This document shows, piece after piece, positions 31,823 to 40,056 of a stretch of DNA of 54,769 bases. Both the position numbers and the translations under genes were made by a program. Numbering within the stretch: position 1 is the first letter of the stretch; each line of letters opens with the position of its first letter. The DNA is taken from positions 1 to 54,769 of the forward strand of contig JAAWDI010000023.1 in assembly GCA_022793685.1 (NCBI GenBank). The letters are read 5' to 3'. The notes under the pieces are model-generated. The model was given only the letters and a program-made list of their open reading frames with translations, was not told the DNA's origin and searched no databases. The DNA is from Oscillospiraceae bacterium (lineage in GTDB: Bacteria > Bacillota > Clostridia > Oscillospirales > Oscillospiraceae).

Positions 31823-32842
31823 ATGGTAGTTGTCATGAAGCCGGGCGCGGCGCAGGTAGAGGTTGATAAGCTGATTCGTGATTTTCAGGGAATGGGCCTT
31901 GACGTGGGCGTTACCAACGGCGTAGGCTGCACCATTTTGGGGTTGGTGGGAGATACCACGGCGGTGGATATGCACCGGATTACCCTCAATGAAAATGTGG
32001 AGCGCGTCATGCGGGTGCAGGAGCCGTACAAAAAGGCCAACCGCAAGTTCCACCCGGAGGACACCGCAGTCACGGTGGGCGGCGCGAAAATCGGCGGCGG
32101 GGCGTTCGGCGTCATCGCCGGGCCGTGCTCTGTGGAGACGGAAGCGCAGATTATTGAGGTTGCAAAGGACGTGAAGCAGTCCGGCGCGGCCATGCTTCGG
32201 GGCGGCGCGTTCAAGCCCCGCACATCGCCCTATTCCTTTCAGGGGATGGGGGTAGAAGGGCTGGAGCTTCTGCTGGAGGCCAAGGCGGCTGCCGGCCTGC
32301 CCATCGTCACAGAGCTGATGAGCCCCAAATACTGCGAACTGTTTGAGGAAAAAGTGGACGTGGTGCAGATTGGCGCGCGGAATATGCAGAACTTTGACCT
32401 TCTGAAAGAGGTGGGACAGATGTCCAAGCCCGTCCTGCTCAAGCGCGGCTTGGCGAACACCTATGAGGAGTGGCTCATGTCGGCGGAGTATATCATGAGC
32501 GAGGGCAACGAGAACGTCATTCTCTGCGAGCGCGGCATCCGCACCTTTGAGAGCTACACCCGCAACACACTGGACGTGGCGGCCATTCCCGCAATCAAGC
32601 GGATGAGTCACCTGCCGGTGGTGGTAGACCCCTCCCATTCCGGCGGGGCGAACTGGCTGGTGGAGCCGCTGGCCATGGCGGCCATCGCCGCCGGTGCGGA
32701 CGGCCTCATTATCGAGGTGCATAACGACCCGCCCCACGCCAAATGCGACGGCGCACAGTCCCTGACGCCGGAGCAGTTTGAAGCCTTGATGGGTAAAATC
32801 AGCGGGCTGGTTGACCTGATGGGGAAGCATATAGTAAAATAA
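31823..32842 (+). CDS. aroF: 3-deoxy-7-phosphoheptulonate (DAHP) synthase, type I-beta with N-terminal regulatory domain
   Basis: A 339-residue enzyme joining phosphoenolpyruvate and erythrose 4-phosphate, the entry step of aromatic synthesis. Residues 1-70 form the ferredoxin-like domain (MVVVMKPGAA ... GVGCTILGLVGDT) that in Thermotoga-type enzymes binds Tyr/Phe for feedback control. The barrel begins near 90, with metal ligand Cys102 in AGPCSVE, LRGGAFKPRTSPYSFQG and VVVDPSHSGG. ATG 31823 follows AAAGGAG by 11 nt; the frame running back to 31766 passes through the terminator. First gene of the aro operon and therefore the one most directly under leader control. Confidence 0.96.
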   Translation: MVVVMKPGAAQVEVDKLIRDFQGMGLDVGVTNGVGCTILGLVGDTTAVDMHRITLNENVERVMRVQEPYKKANRKFHPEDTAVTVGGAKIGGGAFGVIAGPCSVETEAQIIEVAKDVKQSGAAMLRGGAFKPRTSPYSFQGMGVEGLELLLEAKAAAGLPIVTELMSPKYCELFEEKVDVVQIGARNMQNFDLLKEVGQMSKPVLLKRGLANTYEEWLMSAEYIMSEGNENVILCERGIRTFESYTRNTLDVAAIPAIKRMSHLPVVVDPSHSGGANWLVEPLAMAAIAAGADGLIIEVHNDPPHAKCDGAQSLTPEQFEALMGKISGLVDLMGKHIVK

Positions 32843-32872
32843 AGCCCGTTGTTACCGAAGGAGTGCGTACAG

Positions 32873-33952
32873 ATGAAGACGCTGACAGTCGCCCTGCCCG
32901 GCAGGGCCTATGATATTCGGATTGAGCGCGGCCTGCTGGAGAAAGCGGGCGAGGCGGTCCGGGAGGCGTGTCCCAAGGCAAAGCGCCTGTTTGTCGTTAC
33001 CGACTCCAACGTTCTGCCCCTCTATTTGGGCAGGGTGGCGGACAGCCTGAAAAAGGCGGGCTTTCAGGTAATTTGCCACAGCTTCGCTGCGGGAGAGAAG
33101 GCAAAATGTGCTGAAAACTTGGTGGCCCTGTGGGAAAAAATGATGGCCGCCGGACTGACCCGCACCGACGGCGTAGTGGCTCTCGGCGGCGGCGTGGTGG
33201 GCGACCTGGCGGGCTTTGCCGCTGCAACCATCCTGCGGGGTGTGGACTACATTCAGATACCGACCACCCTGCTGGCGCAGGTGGATTCCTCCGTGGGCGG
33301 AAAGGTGGCAATCGACCTTCAGGCGGGCAAAAATCTGGCGGGCGCCTTCTGGCAGCCCAAGCTGGTGCTGATGGACCCGGATACGCTGGATACGTTGACG
33401 GACGCCACGTTTTCCGGCGGTATGGCGGAGGTCATCAAATACGGCTGCATCTGGGACAAGAACTTTTTCGACTTTTTGGCCGCCCGCCCCAGCCGGGCGC
33501 AAATCATGGCGGACATTGAGCACGTCCTCTACACCTGCTGCGACGTCAAGCGGCAGGTGGTGGAGGAGGACGAGCGGGACACGGGAAAGCGGATGCTCCT
33601 GAATTTTGGGCATACGGTGGGTCATGCCTTCGAGCTGGCAGGGCATTACACCGAATGGAGCCACGGCGAGGCGGTGGCGGCAGGTATGTGTGTGGCCGCA
33701 CGGCTGGGCGTGGCGCTTGGCGTGACGGACACCGCTGTGCCGCAGGATATTTTGAATGTGGCGGCGTCCCTCGGCCTGCCTACCCACATCGATTGCGGGT
33801 GGGAGACCATGGTGCAGGCGGTGGGCTTGGACAAAAAGCGGACCGGAGACGACATTACCATGATTTTACTGGAGCGCATCGGCAAAGCAAAGCCGGTAAA
33901 AATGAAAAAGGACGTTCTTCTGGAGCACTTGAACGCCATCTATGGACGGTGA
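32873..33952 (+). CDS. aroB: 3-dehydroquinate synthase
   Basis: A 359-residue NAD- and metal-dependent enzyme that cyclises DAHP to 3-dehydroquinate. Motifs: VVALGGGVVGDLAGFAAAT (NAD pocket), QIPTTLLAQVDSSVGGK and the metal-ligand region LLNFGHTVGHAFE, with the third histidine in WSHGEAVAAGM. Normal length. The ATG at 32873 has GAAGGAG 9 nt upstream; an earlier ATG at 32849 lacks this. 30 nt after aroF and 6 nt before aroA. Confidence 0.97.
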   Translation: MKTLTVALPGRAYDIRIERGLLEKAGEAVREACPKAKRLFVVTDSNVLPLYLGRVADSLKKAGFQVICHSFAAGEKAKCAENLVALWEKMMAAGLTRTDGVVALGGGVVGDLAGFAAATILRGVDYIQIPTTLLAQVDSSVGGKVAIDLQAGKNLAGAFWQPKLVLMDPDTLDTLTDATFSGGMAEVIKYGCIWDKNFFDFLAARPSRAQIMADIEHVLYTCCDVKRQVVEEDERDTGKRMLLNFGHTVGHAFELAGHYTEWSHGEAVAAGMCVAARLGVALGVTDTAVPQDILNVAASLGLPTHIDCGWETMVQAVGLDKKRTGDDITMILLERIGKAKPVKMKKDVLLEHLNAIYGR

Positions 33953-33958
33953 TAAGCC

Positions 33959-35197
33959 ATGAAAGTAACCATTACACCAAAGCCGCTGGCGGGCGTCATT
34001 ACGCCGCCGCCCTCCAAGTCCCAGAGCCACCGGTTTATTATCGCCGCCGCTCTGGCAGAAGGGGAGAGCATCATTCAGAACGTGGCCCGTTCACAGGACA
34101 TTGAGGCGACCCTCCGGTGCATGGCGGAGCTGGGCGCGGGCGTCCGGTGGGAGGGCGAGACCCTTGTGCTGAAAGGCGTAGGCGCTGATTTTCGATCTGC
34201 CGAGCGAAAGCTGGCGCTGCCGCAAATGGACTGCGGCGAAAGCGGCTCCACCCTGCGGTTCCTTATCCCCATTGCAGTGGCGGTGCGGGGCGGCGGCGTC
34301 TTTACCGGACAGGGCCGCCTGATGGAGCGCCCCCAAAAGCCCTATTTTGATATGTTCGATGAAAAGGGCATCTTCTATGAGCGGACAGACAATGCACTGA
34401 CCGTGCAGGGAAGACTCAGTTCCGGTATTTGGGCTTTGCCCGGCGATGTGTCCAGCCAGTTTTTTACCGGACTTCTGTACGCCCTGCCCCTGATGGAAGG
34501 GGAATCCTACTTAAAAAGCACTACCTCCCTGCAATCCAGCAGCTATTTGGATATGACCGCTGTGGCGCTGGCCGCCTCCGGCGTGGAGGTGGAGCCGATG
34601 GCAGGCCACGGCTTTCTCATCAAGGGAGGCCAGCGGTATGCTCCTATCCACGCCAGAGTGGAAACCGACTGGTCTCAGGCGGGATTCTGGTTCGCGGCCA
34701 TGGCCTTGGGCAATCTGGTGGATGTAACCGGATTGGAGCAGAATTCCGCTCAGGGAGACCGGGTGATGGGCGACCATTTCCGGCGGCTGAGCTGGCACGA
34801 GGACGTAGAGATTGACGTTTCCGACTGCCCGGACCTGGTGCCGCCGCTGGCGGCCATCGCCACCGCGCGGGTGGGACAGACCACCCGACTGGTCAACGCC
34901 GCGCGCCTGCGCATGAAGGAAAGCGACCGGCTGGCTTCGGTGCGTGAGGAGCTGTGTAAGCTGGGCGCTCAGGTGGAGGAAGGCCCGGACAGCCTGACCA
35001 TCGTGGGAACGGAACGCCTTCGAGGCGGCACGGTGGACGCCCATAACGACCACCGCATCGCCATGATGCTGGCCATCACGGCAACCCGCTGCGTGGAGCC
35101 GGTGACCATCTGCGGCGCGGAAAGCGTTCGGAAGTCCTACCCCAACTTTTGGGAGGACTATGTAAGGCTGGGCGGAGAATTGAACTGGGCGGAGTGA
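33959..35197 (+). CDS. aroA: EPSP synthase (3-phosphoshikimate 1-carboxyvinyltransferase)
   Basis: A 412-residue two-lobed enzyme that adds phosphoenolpyruvate to shikimate 3-phosphate. PPSKSQSHRF near residue 18 supplies the conserved Lys-Ser pair; DCGESGSTLRFL, DVSSQFFTGLLYALP, ARLRMKESDRL and HNDHRIAMML are the other family blocks. Slightly shorter than the 427-residue E. coli enzyme but complete. It starts 6 nt after the aroB stop, with a weak GGACGG site, so it may be translated by coupling. Confidence 0.96.
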   Translation: MKVTITPKPLAGVITPPPSKSQSHRFIIAAALAEGESIIQNVARSQDIEATLRCMAELGAGVRWEGETLVLKGVGADFRSAERKLALPQMDCGESGSTLRFLIPIAVAVRGGGVFTGQGRLMERPQKPYFDMFDEKGIFYERTDNALTVQGRLSSGIWALPGDVSSQFFTGLLYALPLMEGESYLKSTTSLQSSSYLDMTAVALAASGVEVEPMAGHGFLIKGGQRYAPIHARVETDWSQAGFWFAAMALGNLVDVTGLEQNSAQGDRVMGDHFRRLSWHEDVEIDVSDCPDLVPPLAAIATARVGQTTRLVNAARLRMKESDRLASVREELCKLGAQVEEGPDSLTIVGTERLRGGTVDAHNDHRIAMMLAITATRCVEPVTICGAESVRKSYPNFWEDYVRLGGELNWAE

Positions 35198-35204
35198 GGC
35201 GTCC

Positions 35205-35813
35205 GTGAAACAGAGTAAGGATATGCTGGAAGTGCTTCATGGGCGGCGAAGCATCAGGCGATACCAAAGCACCCCAGTGTCCCGCGCGGACATAGAGACG
35301 ATTTTATGCGCCGGAAGCGCCGCGCCGTCCAGCAAGAACCGCCAGCCCTGGCGCTTCATTGTGGCGGAAGGGAGCGCGAAAGAAGAGGCCCTGGCGGCTA
35401 TGGACCGCGGGCTGACACGGGAGCGGGAAACGCCGCTTTTGCCGGGTAGTGTCCGGTATTTGGCGGGCGCGAAGGCAACCCTGAATATAATGCGGCAAGC
35501 GCCCGTCTTAATTTTTGTAGCCGACCCCATTGGCATGGACCTTCACACCGTTCTGACGGCGGAGGAGCGAATCTACGAGCGCTGCAACGCCCAATCCATC
35601 GGGGCGGCCGTGGAGAATATGACGCTGGCCGCTACGGCCCTTGGCTTGGGCAGCCTTTGGATTTGCGACACCTGTTTTGCGCAGGCGGAATTGCAGGATT
35701 GGCTTGGGGAGGCTGGCGAGTTGGTTGCCGCTCTAGCCGTCGGCTATGCAGACGAAGCGCCGCCGGCGCGGCCAAGGAGACCGCTGGAAGAGACCGTGAT
35801 ATGGCGGGCTTAA
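35205..35813 (+). CDS. Nitroreductase family FMN oxidoreductase
   Basis: A 202-residue protein with the nitroreductase fold. LHGRRSIRRYQSTPVS at the N-terminus and APSSKNRQPWRFIV contact FMN, and the middle part IGAAVENMTLAATALGLGSLW is the typical dimer helix region. The start is GTG 35205. Substrates of this family range from flavins and quinones to nitroaromatics and enones, and cannot be read from sequence. It lies 7 nt after aroA and 34 nt before aroC. Chorismate synthase needs reduced FMN, so an adjacent flavin-reducing enzyme could supply it; this is inference, but the position inside the operon is suggestive. Confidence 0.88.
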   Translation: MKQSKDMLEVLHGRRSIRRYQSTPVSRADIETILCAGSAAPSSKNRQPWRFIVAEGSAKEEALAAMDRGLTRERETPLLPGSVRYLAGAKATLNIMRQAPVLIFVADPIGMDLHTVLTAEERIYERCNAQSIGAAVENMTLAATALGLGSLWICDTCFAQAELQDWLGEAGELVAALAVGYADEAPPARPRRPLEETVIWRA

Positions 35814-35847
35814 GGGAACGCAGGCGCGTGAGAAAGGAAGAGAACGG

Positions 35848-36891
35848 ATGAAATACACCATTTTCGGAGAAAGCCATGGCCCCGCCATCGGCGTTGTGCT
35901 GGAGGACGTACCGGCCGGACTTGTGCTGGACATGGAGTTCATTCGCAGCGAGCTGGGACGCCGCCGTCCGGGAAAGGACGCCCTGTCCACCCAGCGGCAG
36001 GAGGCGGACGAGCCGGAAATTCTCTCCGGTGTGTTTGAGGGCAAAACCACGGGTACGCCGCTCTGCGCCGTCATCCGCAACAGCGACCAGCACTCCGGAG
36101 ACTATGAGAGGCTGCGTACCCTGCCCCGGCCTGGCCATGCGGATTTTGCGGGTTTCGTCCGTTATGACGGCTGCAACGACTATCGGGGCGGCGGCCATTT
36201 TTCTGGCAGGCTCACCGCGCCGCTGGTGTTTGCCGGGGCGGTGGCCAAGCAGATATTAAAAGAGACCGGCATTTTTGTAGGGGCCCATATCTCCTCTATT
36301 TACGGCGTCAACGATACCGCCCTTGACGACGTGAGCCAGCTCTACGGCGTGGCGGCAAAGGACTTCCCCGTGCTGGACGATGCCGCCGGAGAGGAGATGA
36401 AGGCCGCCATTTTAGAGGCTCGGGAGCAGGAGGATTCAGTGGGCGGTTCCATCGAGTGTGTGGTGGACGGCCTGCCCGCAGGACTGGGCGCGCCTGACTT
36501 CGGCCAGAACGGAGAGGGTGTCTTTTCTCAATACCTGTTTGCCGTGCCTGCGGTAAAGGCGGTGGCCTTCGGCGCGGGGGTGGCGTTTTCCCTTATGCGG
36601 GGCAGCGAGGGCAACGACCCCATTGCCAAGGAGGGGGAGCGCATCGTCACCAAAACCAACCACGCGGGCGGCTTCAACGGCGGCATCACCAATGGGATGC
36701 CGGTGGTGTTTGAGGTTACCCTGCGGCCCACGCCGTCTATTGCCTTGCCCCAGGAAACGGTGGACTTGTCCACCGGAGAAGAGACTGAAATAGAAATCAC
36801 AGGCCGCCACGACCCCTGTATCGTCCACCGGGCGGTGCCTGTCATCGAGGCCGCCGCAGCGCTGGCCGCCTGCGAGCTGATGGGGATTTAA
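35848..36891 (+). CDS. aroC: Chorismate synthase
   Basis: A 347-residue enzyme converting EPSP to chorismate and requiring reduced FMN. Signatures: FGESHGPAIGVVLEDVPAG at the start, RPGHADFAGFVRY, the RGGGHFSGR block and RHDPCIVHRAVPVIEA at the C-terminus. No flavin reductase domain is fused, so it is probably monofunctional and depends on an external source of FMNH2. AAAGGAAGAG precedes the ATG. After it comes a gene on the opposite strand, and the aro genes resume at 37473. Confidence 0.97.
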   Translation: MKYTIFGESHGPAIGVVLEDVPAGLVLDMEFIRSELGRRRPGKDALSTQRQEADEPEILSGVFEGKTTGTPLCAVIRNSDQHSGDYERLRTLPRPGHADFAGFVRYDGCNDYRGGGHFSGRLTAPLVFAGAVAKQILKETGIFVGAHISSIYGVNDTALDDVSQLYGVAAKDFPVLDDAAGEEMKAAILEAREQEDSVGGSIECVVDGLPAGLGAPDFGQNGEGVFSQYLFAVPAVKAVAFGAGVAFSLMRGSEGNDPIAKEGERIVTKTNHAGGFNGGITNGMPVVFEVTLRPTPSIALPQETVDLSTGEETEIEITGRHDPCIVHRAVPVIEAAAALAACELMGI

Positions 36892-36897
36892 GCAGAT

Positions 36898-36931
36898 AAA
36901 AAGCCCCCACGAAAGTGCGCTTTCGTGGGGG
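36898..36931 (-). terminator. Terminator of the DUF3237 gene (minus strand)
   Basis: CCCCCACGAAAG and CTTTCGTGGGGG pair around a 4-nt loop. Only the minus strand has a T run (CTTTTTATC); on the plus strand GAGGTTATC follows, so aro transcripts may read through. Confidence 0.8.
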
Positions 36932-36939
36932 AGGTTATC

Positions 36940-37374
36940 TTATTCCTGCTCTTGCAATACGTCAAAGACGCGAATTTCCACGCCGCCCTCCCGCGGGTGG
37001 CCTTCCGTGCGGAAGTGGGCGCTGTGGAGATAGGGAGCCAACTCCGGGCTGTCGGTGAGGAAGGTGGGCGCGGTGCGGAAGGGGCTGGGCGAGCTGTCCG
37101 GTTCAAAATAGCCGTTGTTGTCCACAAACAGGTGGCAGGGCTTCCCCGTTGCATCTGTACCGTCAAAGAAGTAGCGGGCGCACATGTGGCGGATACCGGC
37201 GGCGTTGGTGACCTGAACGTCCACCGCACCGGGACGGATGACGCCCCTGAACAGCGGCGAGTCCACCGTGCCGGGGAAAGGAATCATCTTCACCTTGCCG
37301 GTGGGGCCTTCCAACTCAGAAATTTCTGTCGGGTTTATGGTGATTTGAAATACCATGATAGGCTGCTTGCTCAT
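36940..37374 (-). CDS. DUF3237-like protein, antisense within the aro cluster
   Basis: A 144-residue protein with blocks resembling DUF3237: KVKMIPFPGTVDSPLFRGVI, RPGAVDVQVT, then a central strand pair (CARYFFDGTD, HLFVDNNGYFE). DUF3237 proteins are small beta barrels of unknown function, often near acyl or lipid enzymes. There is no signal peptide or membrane segment. The start is ATG 37374 with AAGGAGG upstream. It has its own promoter and terminator, on the strand opposite to the operon that surrounds it, so it looks like a later insertion. The family call is by eye and moderately sure. Confidence 0.68.
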   Translation of the reverse strand: MSKQPIMVFQITINPTEISELEGPTGKVKMIPFPGTVDSPLFRGVIRPGAVDVQVTNAAGIRHMCARYFFDGTDATGKPCHLFVDNNGYFEPDSSPSPFRTAPTFLTDSPELAPYLHSAHFRTEGHPREGGVEIRVFDVLQEQE

Positions 37375-37409
37375 TGGGTAGCCTCCTTGCCATTTTATTT
37401 GACAACACG

Positions 37410-37438
37410 ATTGTAACAAATCCCGCTCCGGTTGTAAA
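37410..37438 (-). promoter_or_regulatory. Promoter of the DUF3237 gene
   Basis: Minus-strand TTTACA (37438-37433), 17-bp spacer, TACAAT (37415-37410), 36 bp before the start codon. Confidence 0.7.
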
Positions 37439-37472
37439 CCGGCAGGCGGCTGTGGGAAAAGGAGCCGTTGCG

Positions 37473-37961
37473 ATGAAGTATCAAGTTCATGTTTCCGATG
37501 AAAATGTGGTCATTCTGCCCGGCGCGCAGGTGGTGGGCGACGTGCAGTTCAGCAAGGGCTGCTCGGTGTGGTACAACGCCGTCATTCGGGCGGACGCAGC
37601 CCCCGTCACGGTGGGGGAGAACACCAACATCCAAGACGGCGCGGTGCTGCACACCGACCCCGGCTGTCCCGTGGTACTGGGCGGCGGCGTGACGGTGGGG
37701 CATGGAGCCATCGTCCATGGCTGTACGGTGGGCGACCGCACCATGGTGGGCATGGGCGCTATTCTGCTGACGGGCGCGAAGGTGGGGAAGGACTGCATCA
37801 TCGGCGCGGGGGCGCTGGTCACCGGCAAAGCGGACATTCCGGATGGCAGTATGGTGCTGGGCAGCCCGGCCAAAGTGGTGCGCCCCCTGACAGATGCCGA
37901 AAAGGCGGAGCTGAAACAACACGCGGCCGATTACGCGGCGCTGGCGGAGGAATACCGATGA
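37473..37961 (+). CDS. Gamma-carbonic anhydrase family left-handed beta-helix protein
   Basis: A 162-residue hexapeptide-repeat trimer protein of the gamma-CA/YrdA group. Repeats run from about residue 12 to 130. Likely zinc ligands by analogy with Cam are His60 (AVLHTD), His77 and His82 (VGHGAIVHGC), with Arg39, Asp41 and Gln54 also in place, so a metal site is intact. Many members have no measured carbonic anhydrase activity. Start ATG 37473 with AAAAGGAG upstream. The stop overlaps the pheA start (ATGA). No strong promoter is seen, so it probably depends on read-through from the aro operon. Confidence 0.88.
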   Translation: MKYQVHVSDENVVILPGAQVVGDVQFSKGCSVWYNAVIRADAAPVTVGENTNIQDGAVLHTDPGCPVVLGGGVTVGHGAIVHGCTVGDRTMVGMGAILLTGAKVGKDCIIGAGALVTGKADIPDGSMVLGSPAKVVRPLTDAEKAELKQHAADYAALAEEYR

Positions 37962-39115
37962 ACGAGCTGGATGAATTGCGGAAACAAATCGACGCCATCG
38001 ACAAGGAGCTGGCGGGCCTGTTCCTAAAGCGGATGGCGGTCACTCAAAAGGTGGGGGAGTACAAGCTCAAAAACGCCATTCCCGTGCTGGACTCCGGACG
38101 GGAGCGTGAGGTGCTGGCCGCCAAGGCGGCGCTTGCCCCTGACGGGGCGTCCCGGCTGGACCTTGTGCGGCTGTATGAGACCATCATGTCCATCTCCCGC
38201 CGCCAACAGCGCAAGCTGGTGCGAGAGGGGCTGGAGGACCCCGGCTATGCCCGCTTTGCCGCCGCGTTCCATGCACCCCGCCAGCCTGTCGATGACCCAA
38301 GGGTGGTCTATCAGGGTGTGCCGGGGGCTTACAGCGAGGCGGCCTGCGTGGACTTTTTCGGAGAGGGCGTTCGCTGTGAGGGGCTGGAACAGTTTGAGGA
38401 TATGTTCCGTGCCCTGAAAGAGGGCAGGGCGGACTATTCCGTGGCTCCCATCGAAAACAGCTCCACCGGGGCCATCCGGCAGATTTGCGACCTGCTGACC
38501 CAATATGAATTTTATCTGGTGGGCGAGACCACCGTACAGGTGGCCCACTGCCTCATGGCCCCCGCGGGAGCCACGTTGGACACCATTCAGGCGGTCTACT
38601 CCCACGAACAGGGCCTGTTTCAGTGCGAGCAGTACCTGAACGCCCACCCAAGCTGGCGGCAGGTGCCTCAGGCGGACACCGCGGGTTCCGCCCAATATGT
38701 GGCGGCGTGCGGCGACGTGACCAAGGCGGCCATTTGCTCCGAGCGGGCGGCAGAGCTGTACGGCCTGACCATCTTGGCCAAGCACATCAACCACAACGCC
38801 AACAACACCACCCGGTTTGTGGTCATCTCCCCCAAGCCGGAGCTGCGGGAAGGGCGGGATAAAATCAGCACCATCTTCACCCTGCCCCACCGGAGCGGCA
38901 GCCTCCACGAGATTTTGAGCATCTTCGCCGTCAGCGGCCTGAATGTGGTGAAGCTGGAGTCCCGCCCCCTGACGGGCAAAAGCTGGGAGTATATGTTCTT
39001 TTTGGAGTTCACCGGTACGTTGGACGGTGAAGATATGGACGGCATCCTTCACGAGCTGTCCCAGACCACGGCGGATTTCCGGGTGCTGGGCAACTTCAAG
39101 GCCAATTTGGACTGA
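37958..39115 (+). CDS. pheA: Bifunctional chorismate mutase / prephenate dehydratase (P-protein)
   Basis: A 385-residue fusion that takes chorismate to phenylpyruvate. Residues 1-90 are an AroQ-type chorismate mutase (LDELRKQIDAIDKELAGLFL). About 105-280 is prephenate dehydratase (YQGVPGAYSEAA, VAPIENSSTGAI, and the catalytic Thr block NNTTRFVVIS). From about 295 an ACT domain follows with the Phe-binding motifs (LPHRSGSLHEIL, VVKLESRPL), so phenylalanine should inhibit it. The start overlaps the previous stop (ATGA). This places the phenylalanine branch in the operon; tyrosine and tryptophan branches are not in the window. Confidence 0.97.
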   Translation: MNELDELRKQIDAIDKELAGLFLKRMAVTQKVGEYKLKNAIPVLDSGREREVLAAKAALAPDGASRLDLVRLYETIMSISRRQQRKLVREGLEDPGYARFAAAFHAPRQPVDDPRVVYQGVPGAYSEAACVDFFGEGVRCEGLEQFEDMFRALKEGRADYSVAPIENSSTGAIRQICDLLTQYEFYLVGETTVQVAHCLMAPAGATLDTIQAVYSHEQGLFQCEQYLNAHPSWRQVPQADTAGSAQYVAACGDVTKAAICSERAAELYGLTILAKHINHNANNTTRFVVISPKPELREGRDKISTIFTLPHRSGSLHEILSIFAVSGLNVVKLESRPLTGKSWEYMFFLEFTGTLDGEDMDGILHELSQTTADFRVLGNFKANLD

Positions 39116-39124
39116 GGTGAGAGC

Positions 39125-39628
39125 GTGAAAAATCTCGTGCTCATTGGAATGCCCGGCTGCGGCAAAACAAAGGTGGGCAAGGAGCTGTCCAAACGGCTCC
39201 ATATGCCTGCGGTGGACACCGACCAGATGATTGTGGAGGCGGCGGGGCGTTCTATTCCGGAGATTTTCTCCGGCGACGGAGAAGCCGTTTTCCGCGATAT
39301 GGAGACCGCCGCCGTCCGCAAGGCGGCGGCTATGTCCGGGACTGTCATTGCCACCGGCGGCGGCGTTGTTCTGCGAAAAGAAAACATGGAAGCCCTTCGG
39401 GAAAACGGCGTGATATTTTTCCGTGACCGGGCCATAGAAGACATCGCCGGAGAGGAGCACAGCGGCCGCCCCCTTATCGGCAGCGACAGTGAAAAGCTCT
39501 ACAAGCTCTATACAGAACGTATATCTCTCTACAAAAAATACGCACAGCATACAATTTCCGACACAAAAACCGTAGAGGAAGCGGCCAAATTGATTGCGGC
39601 CATCTTTTTGGAGGAGTGTTCCCCATGA
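39125..39628 (+). CDS. aroK: Shikimate kinase
   Basis: A 167-residue P-loop kinase that phosphorylates shikimate. Walker A is GMPGCGKT (8-15); DTDQMI binds shikimate and Mg, FRDMET carries the substrate arginine, TGGGVV is the substrate loop and RPLI the lid arginine. Starts with GTG 39125, 7 nt after GAGGTG. The stop overlaps the aroQ start. Confidence 0.95.
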   Translation: MKNLVLIGMPGCGKTKVGKELSKRLHMPAVDTDQMIVEAAGRSIPEIFSGDGEAVFRDMETAAVRKAAAMSGTVIATGGGVVLRKENMEALRENGVIFFRDRAIEDIAGEEHSGRPLIGSDSEKLYKLYTERISLYKKYAQHTISDTKTVEEAAKLIAAIFLEECSP

Positions 39629-40056
39629 AATTTCTCATCATCAACGGCCCCAACCTGAACCTGCTGGGTCAGCGGGAACCCGCCATTTACGGCAGGCAGG
39701 ACTACCAATATTTGTGTGCGCTGGTGAAGGACTATGCCGTCGGCCACGGCAGCACGGCGGAGTGCTTTCACTCCAACCACGAGGGCGCTATCATCGACGC
39801 TATCCAGCAGGCCCAGGGGGTGTATGACGCCATCGTCATCAACCCCGGCGCTTACACCCATTATAGCTATGCCATCCACGATGCGCTTAAGTCCGTCGAC
39901 GTGCCCGCCTATGAGGTGCATATCTCCGACATTCACAGCCGAGAGGCTTTTCGGGCGGTTTCGGTGACCGCCCCCGCCTGCGTGGGGCAAATCTACGGGC
40001 AGGGCTTGAAGGGCTATACCATGGCCATGGACTACTTTTTGGAGGGGCAAGCCTGA
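39625..40056 (+). CDS. aroQ: 3-dehydroquinate dehydratase, type II
   Basis: A 143-residue dodecameric-type dehydroquinase. Signature IINGPNLNLLGQREPAIYG includes the catalytic Tyr near residue 22; FHSNHEGAIIDAIQ, INPGAYTHYSYAIHDAL and EVHISDIHSREAFR are the remaining active-site blocks. ATG 39625 overlaps the aroK stop by 4 nt; an ATG 9 nt earlier is less likely. Its stop shares a base with the aroE start. Confidence 0.96.
   Translation: MKFLIINGPNLNLLGQREPAIYGRQDYQYLCALVKDYAVGHGSTAECFHSNHEGAIIDAIQQAQGVYDAIVINPGAYTHYSYAIHDALKSVDVPAYEVHISDIHSREAFRAVSVTAPACVGQIYGQGLKGYTMAMDYFLEGQA

Noticed and set aside
37568-37957. Extended N-terminus of the pheA frame
   Set aside because: The frame is open upstream, but that part overlaps the gamma-CA gene and has Arg/Gly/His-rich shadow composition; the chorismate mutase domain starts at 37958 with an ATGA overlap.
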